Shown piece after piece: positions 32,751 through 47,280 of a stretch of 64,000 nucleotides of DNA; position 1 is the first letter of the stretch; each line of letters starts with the position of its first letter. Under the pieces are notes generated by a model that was not told where the DNA came from, made no database searches, and saw nothing but the letters and a program-made list of their open reading frames with translations. Source of the stretch: Suillus spraguei (lineage: Eukaryota > Basidiomycota > Agaricomycetes > Boletales > Suillaceae). The DNA lies in contig JABCPU010000106.1 of assembly GCA_016800925.1 (NCBI GenBank), positions 62,001 through 126,000 of the forward strand, read 5' to 3'. The translations under genes were made by a program, and so were the position numbers.

Positions 32751-33667
32751 CTGATGACCTTAGCATCGTTGATCGCCCTCGCACTATCAGCAGTGACATT
32801 GTCACTGGCTGAACCCATCATCATTCATTACCCGCCTGTGGCATTCATTCCATCCCTGCCCCCTTCCCTCGCCTCTACCGAGTCTCTAAACAACTATGAC
32901 AACTACCCCATTGACCCCCACTATGAACCCCCCACTTCCACCTCATTCAATGAGGTATTATCCACAGCTATCACAGGCGCAACTGACCAAGTGGTCATTG
33001 ATGCTACTTTCCTTCGCACCTTGAGACTGAAATGCTCGAGACTTTCACCCATCACAATGACATCCCTGACCTCATCCTTGACAAGCCAACTCGCACTTCC
33101 CCCGAACCACTTCCCATACCTGAACCTCAGGTAGAACCCACAGCGCCAAACACCTCCCACATGTCCCCAAAGCCCATCCACCACAAACTCACCTGCTCCC
33201 TAAGGCACTCCCACTTACAAAAGCACAATGCCACGAACACCATCCTGTCCATCGGTCTCGCACCTATCGAAGTTGCATGCCCATGTCACTCCCCTTACTC
33301 AAATCGCACAGACGCACAACACTCAGTTGACGTCGCGCAGATGGAAGCAACCAAAACAACCCAGACCCATCGCACCAATGTCGTTTGTTGCGTATGTTCA
33401 GTCTATGGACACAAACAGCACCATTGCGCCCAATACTTCTGTCGCATCTGCGGGAAGTTTGTGCCAGGACGCCTCACAGACTTCTGCCACATGCTCAACG
33501 GGCGCCCCTTATTGCGCAAGAAACCTGGAGATCATGGGTACTACCCAGAGTTGCGAAAGTTAGAAGCGGCTTATGATCAAGCTGCTGCTGCAGAAGAACA
33601 ACAGCGCAAACTCAACACAGCTGACACTGAAGAATGGCTCACAGATGTCTCGCTTGACTCTGCATGA
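32751..33667 (+). pseudogene. Cys/His-cluster protein, repeat-associated, one frameshift
   Basis: A frame starting MTLASLIALALSAVTLSLAE passes into a second frame near 33020-33030, which continues LETEMLETFTHHNDIPDL to a stop at 33665-33667. The second part carries a Cys/His cluster, CCVCSVYGHKQHHCAQYFC then CRICGKFVPG, resembling tandem zinc knuckles, and ends with a coiled, Ala/Glu/Gln-rich stretch. Knuckles of this kind occur in retroelement Gag-like and other transposon proteins, but no family is assigned. It sits between two same-orientation LTR-A copies; since the downstream copy has its own target duplication, the three are not one retrotransposon. Confidence 0.4.
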
Positions 33668-34818
33668 TTCAAAGGCGGAGATGATTGATTTGGCGAATCA
33701 AACACATAAAAAAATGGGGTAATGTTACAAGAACACCTTCTTGCGCCCCTACTATCATTTTTCCTCCTATGCATTGCCGTCTACTCTCATCCCAATGAGG
33801 CCCCCACACTCATTCTCTGCTACCTCATCTGGCTCACCTTCTTCGTGCACTTTGTGCTTGCTCCCACATCTCGCACTTCCATGCATGCTCTTCGTACTTC
33901 GTGCCTCTCTTTGTGCTTCAACACGCACTACCCTTTGGTTCACTCGCACAACCTGTTGGTTCTTGGACTACGATTGGTGTCATATTTCCTTGTATCTTTT
34001 TCTTTGCATTTTCCTTCTTGACTCGTGTGTCGCCTCATTGGCTCATACCCTTTAGACCTTCGGCTCCACACCTATGACTCCTTTTCGCACATGCATGCTT
34101 TCATTGGTTCATACACCTCTGACTCATTTATGAGCATGCATTCTTCTATTGGCTATCTGACTTCATACTTAATCTAGTGATACTTACATATTTGCACTCC
34201 ACTTCAATCTTACATATAAATATGCGCAGATAGCCTTTGTACTTCTTTAAATTGAATCTACTTGATCTTCGACCTTGAACTTCCTTTCAATAAGCTTCAA
34301 TAAGCTTATTGTCTATACTTCGACTACTTAGAAGCTTATTGCTTCTAAGTCTATTCATCATCATAGAACCTGTCACTGAGACATGGTTGTGAGACAGTGC
34401 ATTGCACCCACCTCCAACCTGACACAACTAGCGCACTCCGTGCTAGGCAACCGATATGCACGGGCCATCACTCTTTATAGAGCGCCCATCGCAGACACCA
34501 CTCAAGTTCCTTAGCGCCTGGCTAGGTCGCTAACACAAAATGCCCAAATAGTAAGTGACAGGCTCATCTGAGACTCACCATGCATTAACCGACATCACAC
34601 TTCAGTCTTCTCGCCATTTAGTGAACAAAACGAAACTGAACTTGACTTCAGTCAACAGTGGGCTCCTCTGAGAACAGCAATGACACACACTCACTATCCA
34701 GTAGTCTTGTGCCTCCTCCAAGTCGAGTGTTCCATGCAGTGGCTCCAGTACGGGCTAAAGAGGGTCCACATCCTTCTAAGTTTCATTATCCACTGCAACC
34801 ATTTCATCAGACACCCGG
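33668..34818. other. Non-coding stretch between repeats
   Basis: C/T-rich DNA with short frames only. At 34290-34350 there are short repeats of AATAAGCTT and an inverted TTAGAAGCTTATTGCTTCTAAG (split around a central AAGCTT). The last 150 bp carry a Pro/Ser-rich frame (VFHAVAPVRAKEGPHPSKFH) that may be a scrap of transposon coding sequence cut by the solo LTR at 34819. Confidence 0.35.
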
Positions 34819-35772
34819 TGTAACGAACATATTGGCGCTGGGCTTAAAACCCCATATTTCGACACTCGTCTCACGTCTACAGGAGTTACCACTAGTCCAT
34901 GGCCTTCTTACCCCTTTAGCAGTACTGGTGGCATCCCACACTTACCGCACACTGTACCGACTGCCGCACCATGTTCCACGAACCGATGTCCTTCCATGTC
35001 CTTGCCGCGTCCACATAGCTCCATTTGGTGCGTAGTTTGTTTTCTGTTCCTTATCACTGATTCCATGGCAAGTGTTATTACATGTTGCCTCGTGCCGCAG
35101 CGCCTCGCGCTATGTTTACTTACGGCGGTTACTACACTCCAGCGCTACTGATCTCGCCTAGAGTATTCCGAGTACATATGAATTAGGATATAAGCACCGC
35201 ATACCCCACACGATAAACTACCTGATTTTACACCATTGCACGTACTATAGGTCAGGATTATTGTCTAGCTCTGGATCAACCCAGTAGTGGACATAGTCTT
35301 TAAAGTTCCCTTAGCGCTTGTTAATACATCACGCTCATTCTCCATTACCGCTGGACTTTTGATTGTTACTTTTGACTGAACTTCTCACGCTCCGCTACTT
35401 TACTGCTGAAAGTACCGCGGACTGCTTTACTGTTTCTTTGCACCGCTCGCAACCTCACCGCTACCGCTGAGACCACCGCTCGACTTTGCTCGCTAGACGC
35501 AACTGTTACTGACTTTATCTCGACGGCGGTAGCACTGCAACACACAATGCTAGTTCCGGCGGTATCATCGCTGACCGCAGCAACTTACCGCTGACTTGGA
35601 TGCTTGTTTCGCAAATAAGTTAGACTCGAACTTGACCATACTAATTAGGCATCCCCCTTTAGGGTCGAACGCTCTTGTTCTTACAAGTGAAGCAGACTAG
35701 ACGGAGCGCAAGACTAACATACTAGTTTAGGCAGTGGTTTATCTACAGCCCAAGCTAGGTTGAATCTTTACA
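34819..35772 (+). mobile_element. Solo LTR, family A copy 4, with 4-bp target duplication
   Basis: Best-preserved LTR-A: 954 bp, starting TGTAACGAACATATTGGCGC, ending AATCTTTACA, flanked by CCGG at 34815-34818 and 35773-35776. The TG...CA ends and short duplication identify it as a recombined-out LTR retrotransposon. Family (Gypsy or Copia) cannot be decided without the internal region. Confidence 0.88.
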
Positions 35773-36549
35773 CCGGACCCATCACAGCTTCTCAGACTTA
35801 CCTGCGAACTAGCCAGTGTATATGTCTATTGGCAATATCGCCAAAGTGAAAAGATGTCAGGCTTCAGCACATGCAACTGTACTCATTGGGTACTTACCTG
35901 CAGGGAAGCTTGACTGCTTCACTCCTGATGCACGCTCCCTGGCTGGGTACCAACTCTTCCATCATTGCATGAGTCTGCTCCTCCATCCTCTCATCACTGC
36001 CAGAAATGATGGTGTTGATATGGTGTGTGCAGACTCCTGCATTCTGCGTGTCTATCCCATTCTGGCCACTTACATTGCATATTTCCCAGAGCAAAGCTTA
36101 GTTTCTTGCTGTAAGGAAAACCATTGTCCAAAGTGCCTGGTTGCAGCGAATGAGTGAGGGAATGTGCTGGACTCAGTGATGCATGATCCTGAGTCCACAA
36201 AAATTATCTTGCAAAGGTGCAAGATTGGTCAGCATCCGCCAGAATTTGAGGAGAATTGGTTATGCACTGTTTATAAACTGTTCTGGTCTGATATCCCTCA
36301 CACTGACATTTTCCTGGCTTTCACACCCGACCTCTTGCACCAGATTCATAAGGGAGTGTTCAAAGATTATCTGGTCAAGTGGTGTCTGGAAATTATCGGT
36401 GAGGAAGAGATGGATGCATGATTCAAAGCAATACCAGATTACCCTGGACTTCAGCATTTCAAAAAGGGAATATCTACAGTGAAACAATGGACAGGAAGTG
36501 AGCATAAAGAGATGCAACAAGTATTTGTAGGGTTACTCACCAGTGCAGT

Positions 36550-38375
<1,826 letters not shown>

Positions 38376-39860
38376 GTGCCAAAGGCACAACGGGTGGTGG
38401 ACTCGTATTATGTGCAGCTCCAAATTCACACAGTCGAGTCACTGGAAGCCCTACACACTGCCTTAGCAGAATTTCATGCCAATAAGGACGTCCTCATGGA
38501 ACTTTTGATACATGAACACTTCAACATTCCAAAATTGCACCAGCTTACTCATTACATCCAGTCAATCTCATTATTTGGGGCAGCTGATGGCTTCAACACA
38601 GAACTTCCAGAGTGTTTGCACATAAAATTTGCAAAGAACACATACCGTGCTAGCAATAAGCAGGATTATGAGGAGCAGATGGTTTTATGGCTTCAACACT
38701 AGGAAGCTGTCTTCTTGTGCAGTGCTTACCTGGATTGGTTATTACAACAGCCTCACTCTGCATAACGCACACCAGACTCACACTCAGATTTGGATTTGGA
38801 CTTAATGTCAGAAGAAGCAGATGCTCATTGACATCAACCTCAAGTTACTACACATATCCATATCCTTGCCAATGCCCCAGCCCACACCAGTCTGTCCAAA
38901 ATATTGTAGGTGCACATGGCACGACTGATTTTCTCCCTGCACTGCAATCTTTCCTTCACACAAACCTCCCACACAACACCCTTGTACCAGGCATTCACGA
39001 CCACTTTGATGTTTATTGTCAAGTGGTCATTGTGATGCCACCTGCCTTTCTAGCTAGTGATGCACCAATATGCAGGCGCATTAGAGCCACACTGGAGAGA
39101 CCTGCATCGGGACGGAAGGCTGCTTGTCCAGCTCGATTTGATATGGCATTGATATCGGTTGGTCCTCACTCTCCCCACTTGCATACTCTACACACATCAG
39201 GAAATTCACACATTCCTTGACGTGCCCTTATGCGGACTTATTTACACTTAACTGCCTTGGTGAAATTGAATCTACTTGTCCAAAATTTCAATGTGAATGA
39301 ATTCAGAAAAAAAAAGTTGAGATATATTAATATACATGTTTTATTGTATTTCGCACTCAAAAAATATAAGATATGCCAGGTGAATGATGTGAGAGAGAGC
39401 AAACAAGTTTTGAGATAAGTGAGTTAAGCTGATTAAGCATGTTAAGGAATGTGTGAATTTCCTGATGCAGTAAGTTTGATTTTCTTTTAGTTTCACAGCA
39501 TTCAATTCATAGTCTGCTGCAGGCGTGCAAGTGGCACAAGTTCATGACATATTCTCACTCTCTCGTCATTTTAGCGAATATTCCAGAACTCTGGCTTACA
39601 TAGAATGGTTCATGCCTTTCAGAGCACCAGACCCTTCATCTCAAATGCGCCAAATGTCATGCTCAACCCACCTATTTCACTGCAATGCAGCGGTGATTCA
39701 CGTCGACGAAATCGTGCAGCCATGCCATCTGATCCCGAAGATGGGACAGTCTGTGGATCCAAAGTTGATAAGTGGGAATGCGTATGAGGCACCCGATGAT
39801 TTTTATTCTAATGATTTCATTGACACCAAGATGTTTTATGTGTCAGTTGCGAGTTTTTAG

Positions 39861-41231
39861 AAGGCAGCATGTCATTATGTTTCAGTTGACTTGCAAATAC
39901 TAGATGGGAGCGCCTGTAGTAACCTGTAGCATGATGGTGACACCTGTAGTAGCTTGTAGTATCCTGTAGCACAGTCATAAGTCCTGTAGCTGCATGTAGC
40001 GCGGCTTCAGGCTATATTGCTATATAGCTCTATATAGCCTGAAGGGAGCCTACATAACATCACACTTTAAACATATCACGATATTTGGCTCATACTGCGC
40101 TTCATTTCTTTCATATAAAAGGCATCAAGACCAGAAAACGAACAAATAACATCTTATAATAATAATTTTTTTAAATAGCCTTTTAGCATCTTCTATCGTG
40201 TCTTCATCACTTATGTCTTTTCTTTTGTTTAGAATTAGTGTCATTGCTCATTCAAAGCTCTTCTCCTCGAGCCCACATCTCTCCTTACATTGCCATATCA
40301 TGTATTTGGTCTCTCGGTTCGCAATAAACTTGATTGAGTCTCCCGTGCATAAAAGCTGGGAGACTCTGCTTGCCTAACTACCGTGGGACCTTGAAGTGTA
40401 AAATTGATTTAAGGACGGAATGTTTGTCCCGCGGAAGCAATTTGTGTCAACTCTTGCGTTCCACATGTGATCAATCCTTCTTCTCCTAACTCGATCCGCC
40501 TGTTTTTGAACCACCTTAGCTTCTGTGTGCTCTTTCTCCGGCGTTTTGGACACACCGGTCTCCGTTGATTCAGAAGACAGCATTAGTCTGTCACTGTCTT
40601 TACTTTTACCAGCCGCAACATCTCCTCTGGACGACGTTATGTATTTGATGCTATCTGCGATGATTCAGTCCCGACAAAACTGCATGTTCTTCGTCAAGTG
40701 TCGACCAGGAAGAGCGAATACTTTCATGGTGAACACGTTATCGTCGACACTGGGCACATCATTCTCAGGGTCGAAAGCTCAGCGCTTGTACTAACTAAAG
40801 GATATGAATAACGGCTTCTGGATGAATTATTACCTCCGTCAAGTATTGGTGGTGTCATCCGTGCTGGTCTTTTTGTTGGAACCGTAAAGACTCTCATGTA
40901 GGGAAATCCTATATCATAATCCGGTACTGGGGTCTGAATGCCGTGTGGTACTTTAGAACCGGATGACAACCTTGTTCCAACCAGGCAATCCATGACTTTG
41001 TCATAGACCTGTGCCTTAAGCTTCACCGAATCCCCGACTCATGTCTAACCACTATCAATATTAATTCAGACAGCCTGTGTCCTTTTCATCGGCGGCGCGA
41101 TGCCTGTAAAGTTGCATCAATTGCCTCAGGGTTTCCCCCGAGATGCCTCTTGAAAATGGCTACTTATACCAGCTGCACGAAATTTCGTCCGACTCCCAAT
41201 AGATCAACCTAACCGTCCACAATCATTCATC
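39861..41231. other. Intergenic, with CTGTAG repeats and a hairpin
   Basis: CCTGTAG(C/T) recurs about six times at 39905-40000, followed by a 13-bp stem hairpin (40005-40017 with 40032-40044, stem CTTCAGGCTATAT). These may be the right end of the Plavaka element. Minus-strand frames at 40374-40583 and 40724-41026 are unidentified. The last 140 bp (from about 41090) resemble the region upstream of the second reductase copy and probably hold its promoter. Confidence 0.4.
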
Positions 41232-44200
41232 ATGGTCATCAATTACCCTCCCCTCGATGGATCTCTGTCCTTCCCTCAATTGTTGGAATTCAATGCACAA
41301 CATAACTCGGACGTTACTTTCTTCGTATATGACAAACCTGACAACGGTGACCTGGTGTCTATCTCACACTCAGACTTTTATCGAGCTTGTCATCGGGCCG
41401 CTCAGTTAATTGGGCCGACCCGTGCAGGCGCAGACAAAGAAGTGGTTGCCCTCATCAGCAACTCTGACACAATACTTTACCAGACAGTATTCATGGGCAT
41501 AATCTTCGCTGGGCTAGTTGTGTGTACATATATTTCCCAAATGAGCTGCTTTCTGATCACTTTTCAAGCCATTCCCTATGTCCCCTCGTAATTCGGCAGC
41601 GGCAGTGACAAGGATGATGCAGAAAACAAGATGTCGTCGTTTAATCACAACTCAGGATTCTCTTGCTTTCCTAATTGACGGAGTCAAAGCAGGCTTTGTG
41701 TCTGGTGCCACCGAAACGAGCCAGCTGCAAGTCGACGAGATTCCGGCGCTGAAAGACCTGTACCCCGCGCTCGTTAGTGGTACTCCAAACGAGGAAATTG
41801 ACCCGTACTCTTCCCTGGATTCGCCGTCGTCTGAGAACGATGTATTATTCTACCTGCACTCCTCTGGTAGTACTGGCTTCCCCAAACCCATTCCAATGAC
41901 TAACCTGACTGCCGTCCACTGGTGCCTCTCGCGTAAGTCAATAAAATAATCTGCATGGCGAACAGTGCTAATATGGAGTGACGTTAGCACCCATTATGGA
42001 CCGCATCAATGTTCCGGCTTCTATTCGCGTCTGTACTGCGTCCTTGCCATCATTCCATACCTTTGGTGTATATTTTCAGCTCTTCCTCCCCATCACCACC
42101 CTCCGCAGTGTGTCTATTTACCCGCCTACATCCTTTCTTGATCCCTTAGCAGCCCCTGTAATACCCAACTCGCAAAATATCTTGAACTCTGTACTCAACA
42201 CGAATTCTAGCACTTTGGCAGTCGTGCCTGCCTTTCTGGAGCAATGGGCGCTTTCGCCCAGTGCTATTGATGTTCTGAAGACCATCGAATGTGTTGTAAG
42301 CTTGTTACTGGTGCTGTAACCAGGAATGACTCGTGTTGATACCAATGCAGTTCTATGGTGGCGGTCCTCTCGCGCCCAAAGTAGGAAATTCCCTGGTGAA
42401 TGCGGGGGTCAAAGTTTCTTGTGGTTACGGCACTACAGAAATTGGCTTCATGACTCATATCTTCCGGGATTCAGTTGATCAAAAGTTTTGGGACTGGGTG
42501 CGATTTGGACCAAATTCCAATATCAGATGGGCTCCACAGGGCGATGATACATACGAATGTCAAGTCTTGGTGCGTCTCTGAGTTCATCTTTAAATACCGT
42601 TTCAGCGCTGAACGGTTTCTTACAGACAACCCCGACGCATCAGGTGTCAGTAGAGAATATTCCGGATGTAAAGGGCTATGCTACTTCGGATGTGTTCATC
42701 AAGCACCCGACGGTAGAGGGTCTGTGGAAGATGTACGATTAAAATTTGCGTCATTGATGCCATCTGACATCTTCCTTGCAGCGTAGGAAGGATCGATGAT
42801 GTTTTGGTGCTCTCGTCTGGGGAGAAGACGGTACCAGCTCCCATGGAAAGCATCATCTGCGCTAACCCCTGCATAAATGGCGCTGTCATGTTCGGCCGTG
42901 GACGCAGTCAAGTCGGGATCCTCATAGAACCACGGGCAGGGTATGAAATTGACGTTGACGACGAAAAACAACTTGCTGAGTTTAGGAATCGAGTGTGGTA
43001 AGTACCCTCAAAGGTTGTATGCTTTTGAGTCTGAAGATGTCCTTCAAGGCCGGACATAGAGGAAGCGAACAATGAGGCTCCTGCCTTCAGCAGGATATTC
43101 AAAGAGATGATTCTTGTGATTCGCAGTGAGAAGCCTATGCTTCGAGTCGGAAAAGGGACGGTCAACAAGAAAGCAACCATCAAGCTGTATGAAGAGGAGA
43201 TCAATGTACTGTGAGCATAGTATCCATTCATCACTCTGTCAACTAGACTTCACGGGCGACAGATATGAAACGGTGGAGGGCAGTACTAGAGCAGGTCTCG
43301 ATGTACCTTTGCCTACAAGCTGGACTACGGAAGACGTCGAGGAATGGTTTAGGGTTCATGCGGCTGCTGTGAATGCCGACAAGGCTGTGAATCCTGATGC
43401 AGACCTTTTTGCTCAGGGCTTTGACAGGTAAGTCAAAGACGAGGCGAGACTAGTGCTCTGCTTACTTTGTGCACCCAGTCTCTCCGCGACATTCCTCAAA
43501 AACCGCATTATCGGCTCTCTCAGCTCGTCTCCAGATCCCGACCTTCAGGCGTCAGCATTGCGGATCGACCAGAACATCATATTTTCGAATCCTTCGATCC
43601 GCCTGCTCGCGAGAAGCGTCATTAATACAGTATTGCAGCGGGATGGTGTGGGTACCGTCGACGCCAAGAGTGATATCGAGAACATGATCGAGAAGTATTC
43701 AGTCGGTCTAGGAAACCTTGACACAGAAACCAGCACCACTCTGGTTGACGGGTGCAGCCAAAGTGATCATGTAGTCGCTCTGACGGGGTCTACGGGTGGT
43801 CTTGGCTCATACCTGCTTGCAGACCTACTCCAGCGCGAGTACGTGTCTGTGGTATATGCCATCAATCGCCCGTCAAAGGGTGCATCCATACAACAACGAC
43901 AGGAAAACTCGTTCAAAGATCGCGGCTTAGATTTCACGCTGCTTCAGTCAGATAAACTGGTTTATATAGAAACTGATACATCTGATGATCAACTAGGTCT
44001 GGATAACGAGTTATACCAGAAGGTTAGTTTGGTTTCCAGTGTCATCGAATTGACTAACGATAGCGTAGATCTGCACGTCTGTCACTGTCATTATTCACAA
44101 TGCTTGGCGACTCGACTTCAACCTGGCGCTCTCGTCATTCGACTCTTATGTACGGGGGATGCGGAATCTCATAGACTTGGCACTGTCTTCTCCGCGCCAT

Positions 44201-45144
44201 CCAAAGCCGCGTTTCATGTTCGCATCTTCAATTTCATCTGTTCAAAGTTGGGATAAAGCGAAGGGACCATTCCCTGAGGAAGTGGAATACGACGCAGGGT
44301 GGCAATAGGTCTTGGGTATGGCGCGAGTAAATACGTTTCAGAAAGGGTAAGTCACAAACTACATACTTCGAAGGGCATGGATTCTACGAATACTGTTCCC
44401 AATAAGGTTCTCGTCAATAGTAAGTTACCCGCGTCGTCTTTCAGAATTGGGCAGATATCAGGAGGACCTCCGCAAGGAGCTTGGTCCACGACAAACTGGC
44501 TGCCGATCATCGTCGAGTCAAGTGTAAGCCTGGGCGCGCTTCCAGAAGCCAAAGGAGTAAGTCTATAATTATCGAGCGTACCTATTCTTGACATGTGGGG
44601 TTTAGTTGGTGTCTTGGATCCCTCCCCACGCTATATCAAATGCTATTCTTGATGTGGCTTTCGCAGAAGAAGAACCTCCTATTGTGATGAATTTGGTGCA
44701 TCCGAGACCGGTCGTGTGGAGAGCGTTGATAGAGCCCATTGCGGATGCCCTGGTTGAGCGTAAAGTAACGAGTCACCCGCTACCTCTTGTGCCTTTCTCG
44801 GAGTGGCTCGAAAAGCTCGAATTGAGTGCCAAGGACTTGAACGAAGAGACGATGAAGCGCATCGTACGTATATATCGATAACTGGCTGGAACGGTGTCTC
44901 ATCCGATCTTGAATTGCAGCCTGCTATCAAGCTTCTTAACTTCATGCGTGCTCTGACGCAAGCAGACCTTGCGATCAGGGCGTCTGGAGACATGGCCTCC
45001 GAAGCAGCTGGTATGAATTCATTTGCAACAGCTGTAGCCCAGCGTGCCAGTCCAACGATGAAGGAGCTGAAGTCGCTGTCTTCGGTAGACGCGGCGCAAT
45101 GGGTGGATTATTGGGCTGCCATGGGAATGTTTCAAAGAACGTAA
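41232..45144 (+). pseudogene. NRPS-like adenylate-forming reductase (A-T-R), copy 1, one frameshift
   Basis: Enzymes of this type activate a carboxylic acid as adenylate, load it on a phosphopantetheine arm and release it by NADPH reduction to aldehyde or alcohol; the substrate here is unknown. About a dozen exons. The A domain has HSSGSTGFPKPIP (A3), FYGGGPLAPK, SCGYGTTEIG (A5) and IDDVLVLSSGEKTVP. The carrier domain has LFAQGFDSLSATFL, with the attachment Ser codon split by an intron (43426-43427 and 43479). The R domain has VALTGSTGGLGSYLLADLL (NADP Rossmann) and GYGASKYVSER (YxxxK). The gene ends GMFQRT and TAA. At about 44296-44300 the frame breaks between EEVEYDAG and VAIGLGYG; GGG stands where GGGG would keep the frame, and copy 2 is open at this point. 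Without that base the catalytic Tyr/Lys are lost. Confidence 0.85.
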
Positions 45145-45915
45145 ACGGGAGTTATCCATCGTCCCCTTGTAATCATATGGTCTATCGGAACTTGACAGAT
45201 TGTACTTGTAGTTGGAGCTTTTGAACTTTTTTTTTCAGGAAATGACAATGGGATGGGACTTATGGTTTCACTCGTTTGCCCAGCCAGTTGTATAAATTTC
45301 AAATAGTTTCTTCGCATTTTGTGCAATATATAAACGTCTCCTAGATATCGATAACCCCGGTTGGTGAGCTAGTTCGATGACTCAAAAAAGAAGGCTATGC
45401 TGAGCTTCATGGTATGATACAGCCTGCAAGCGCTCGAATACAACTAAATGCTAGGAACAGGATGTCAATGATATCCCGTTTCTGTGACTACAAACATAGT
45501 ACTAAAAACATACACAGGCTATAGCCTATAACCACTTCTGAGTGTCGAAGGTGCTCCATGATGTTGTCGTGGTAACTGCGTACAGTGTCATGTATCGGCT
45601 AATCGTACGAGTAATTGGATCCATCCACTGGAAGCCTGTGATGAGAGTAGTCAGCAAACTGTCAGTACATCAGCATGATATGTACTGGGGACCAAAGTAT
45701 CCTGCGGGCGATCTTGCGGTGGGGCTCCCGGAAAGTGTTTCCTGTGGGCATTTTGGTGAGAATGACTCTGAATGAGATGGAGGAGCGGGCGAAGCAGGGA
45801 AGGAAAAGGAAAATCAGGGAGAAAAGAGCATGAGCATGGAGCCGGACGATGGTCATTAGAAGCAGAGGTATCTGTAACTAGATCACCATTACACTGCAAC
45901 AAACTCGGTGCAAGA
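45145..45915. other. Intergenic between duplicated reductase and kinase relic
   Basis: The first 180 bp or so is the 3' flank of the reductase and is shared with copy 2 (TGTACTTGTAGTT(G/A)G). The rest holds only short unidentified frames. Confidence 0.35.
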
Positions 45916-46720
45916 ACCACAAACTCAAGTGCCTCTGCGACGGAAGGTTGATTGGTCAATGGTGGGTACTATAGACCAGCAATGCATCATAAAATTCCAG
46001 AACTTTTCGATGACACAACAGTCATCTGGACGAGAATGTATTTCCTGCACAAAGACCACTCTGCGCAAGATTGCGGCTTTACAAGTTAAGTAAACCCATG
46101 GTACGTATCTCGTCAAAACCTGCAGAGAAAGTTAGTACGCTGTATTAGCAAGAGGGAACAGCTTACTTGGAGAAAAATGTTACCGAAAGAGTACATGTCG
46201 TTCTGAGTAGCGACTGTAAAAGCTGGCTCGTCCCCATCAGAGGTCCAGGAGGTGTCCACCTCAACTTTGCAAGGTATTTCAGGCCCGTCAGTTGTATTAA
46301 AGTTTCGCAAAGACCAAAATCTGCAAGATATGCCCGTCCATCACTATCGATGAGGACGTGCAGTCAATCATCATTGATATTACGAAGGATTGAATAGATG
46401 AAGTGTCTTAGTGCACCAATGAGATCCCCGAGCATGAACGACTGGACTGAGTTCCGTGTGTCCATCTTCGATCGATCTAAAAGTATGGACTGAGGTAGAA
46501 GCCTTGTTTTGTTATGTGCATAAGTGTGTTGTTCATTGAGGTCAGTGGCTAATGATATCGTGGACCTCGTGTACGAACTTCACAATGAGCCTGAGGTCAC
46601 GCGAACTAAAAACGTACTTGAAGTTCTCGCCAGACGATCGAGCAGCGTAAGAGTGTCGCTGTTCTGTTTGAGAAACGACGATGTCAGACTCGGAGTGCCG
46701 TTGTATATCCACAGTGCAAC
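45916..46720 (-). pseudogene. Protein kinase (TKL-like) relic
   Basis: Minus-strand pieces of a eukaryotic protein kinase domain appear in correct order. GDLIGALRHFIYSIL and a stop-interrupted catalytic-loop region come first, then HVLIDSDGRAYLADFGLCET (the DFG motif), the activation-loop end ATQNDMYSFGNIFLQV (DxYSFG, subdomain IX), and IEKFWNFMMHCWSIVPT followed in another frame by NQPSVAEALEFVV (subdomain XI, normally CWS-P-RPS). The glycine loop and VAIK lysine were not found. Stops and frame changes make it a pseudogene. Such kinases are abundant in Agaricomycetes. Confidence 0.65.
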
Positions 46721-47280
46721 CAAAGCTACGAAAAGGCCAACCTAACAAATCAGATCTGTCAATTCCATACTATAGAACCATTTAGTCTCAAGCTACTGAC
46801 ACAATTCACGAGTTTGTGGCACGTCTGGGCGAAAGCGTCTTTTGTTTCTCTTATGTCAATTCCTCTGACGATGCCAGTGTGGGGATACAAGGGTAATATA
46901 ACCGGTACCGCGTGAACGATTACTTCGGAACCGGGTAACTCAGGTTCCGACCGGGTACTGAGTAGTGACTTTGTCATACTAGACTTTGCCATCATCCGCC
47001 GACTTATACTAAGGTTGATAAGAGTACTCATCATGATTTAGTCATAGACGGACAGAACTTCGAAGAAGTGTCTTTATCCTCCTATCGCCGACTCATATCT
47101 CACCACTATGCCTCCATTTAGATCGTTTTTATCATCCAGATGGCTTTTCATTGCCGCGATGCCCACAATGTTTCATCAATTCTCTCGGGTTTTTCCTCGA
47201 GATGTCGCTTGAAAATGACTACTTATACCTGCACGATATCTCCTCTAAATCCCTCAGTCTAACATCTACAATCATTCATC

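Noticed and set aside
32013..35772. Full LTR retrotransposon bounded by LTR-A copies 3 and 4
   Set aside because: Copy 4 has its own CCGG target duplication and copy 3 is truncated; there is no primer-binding site, reverse transcriptase or integrase between them.
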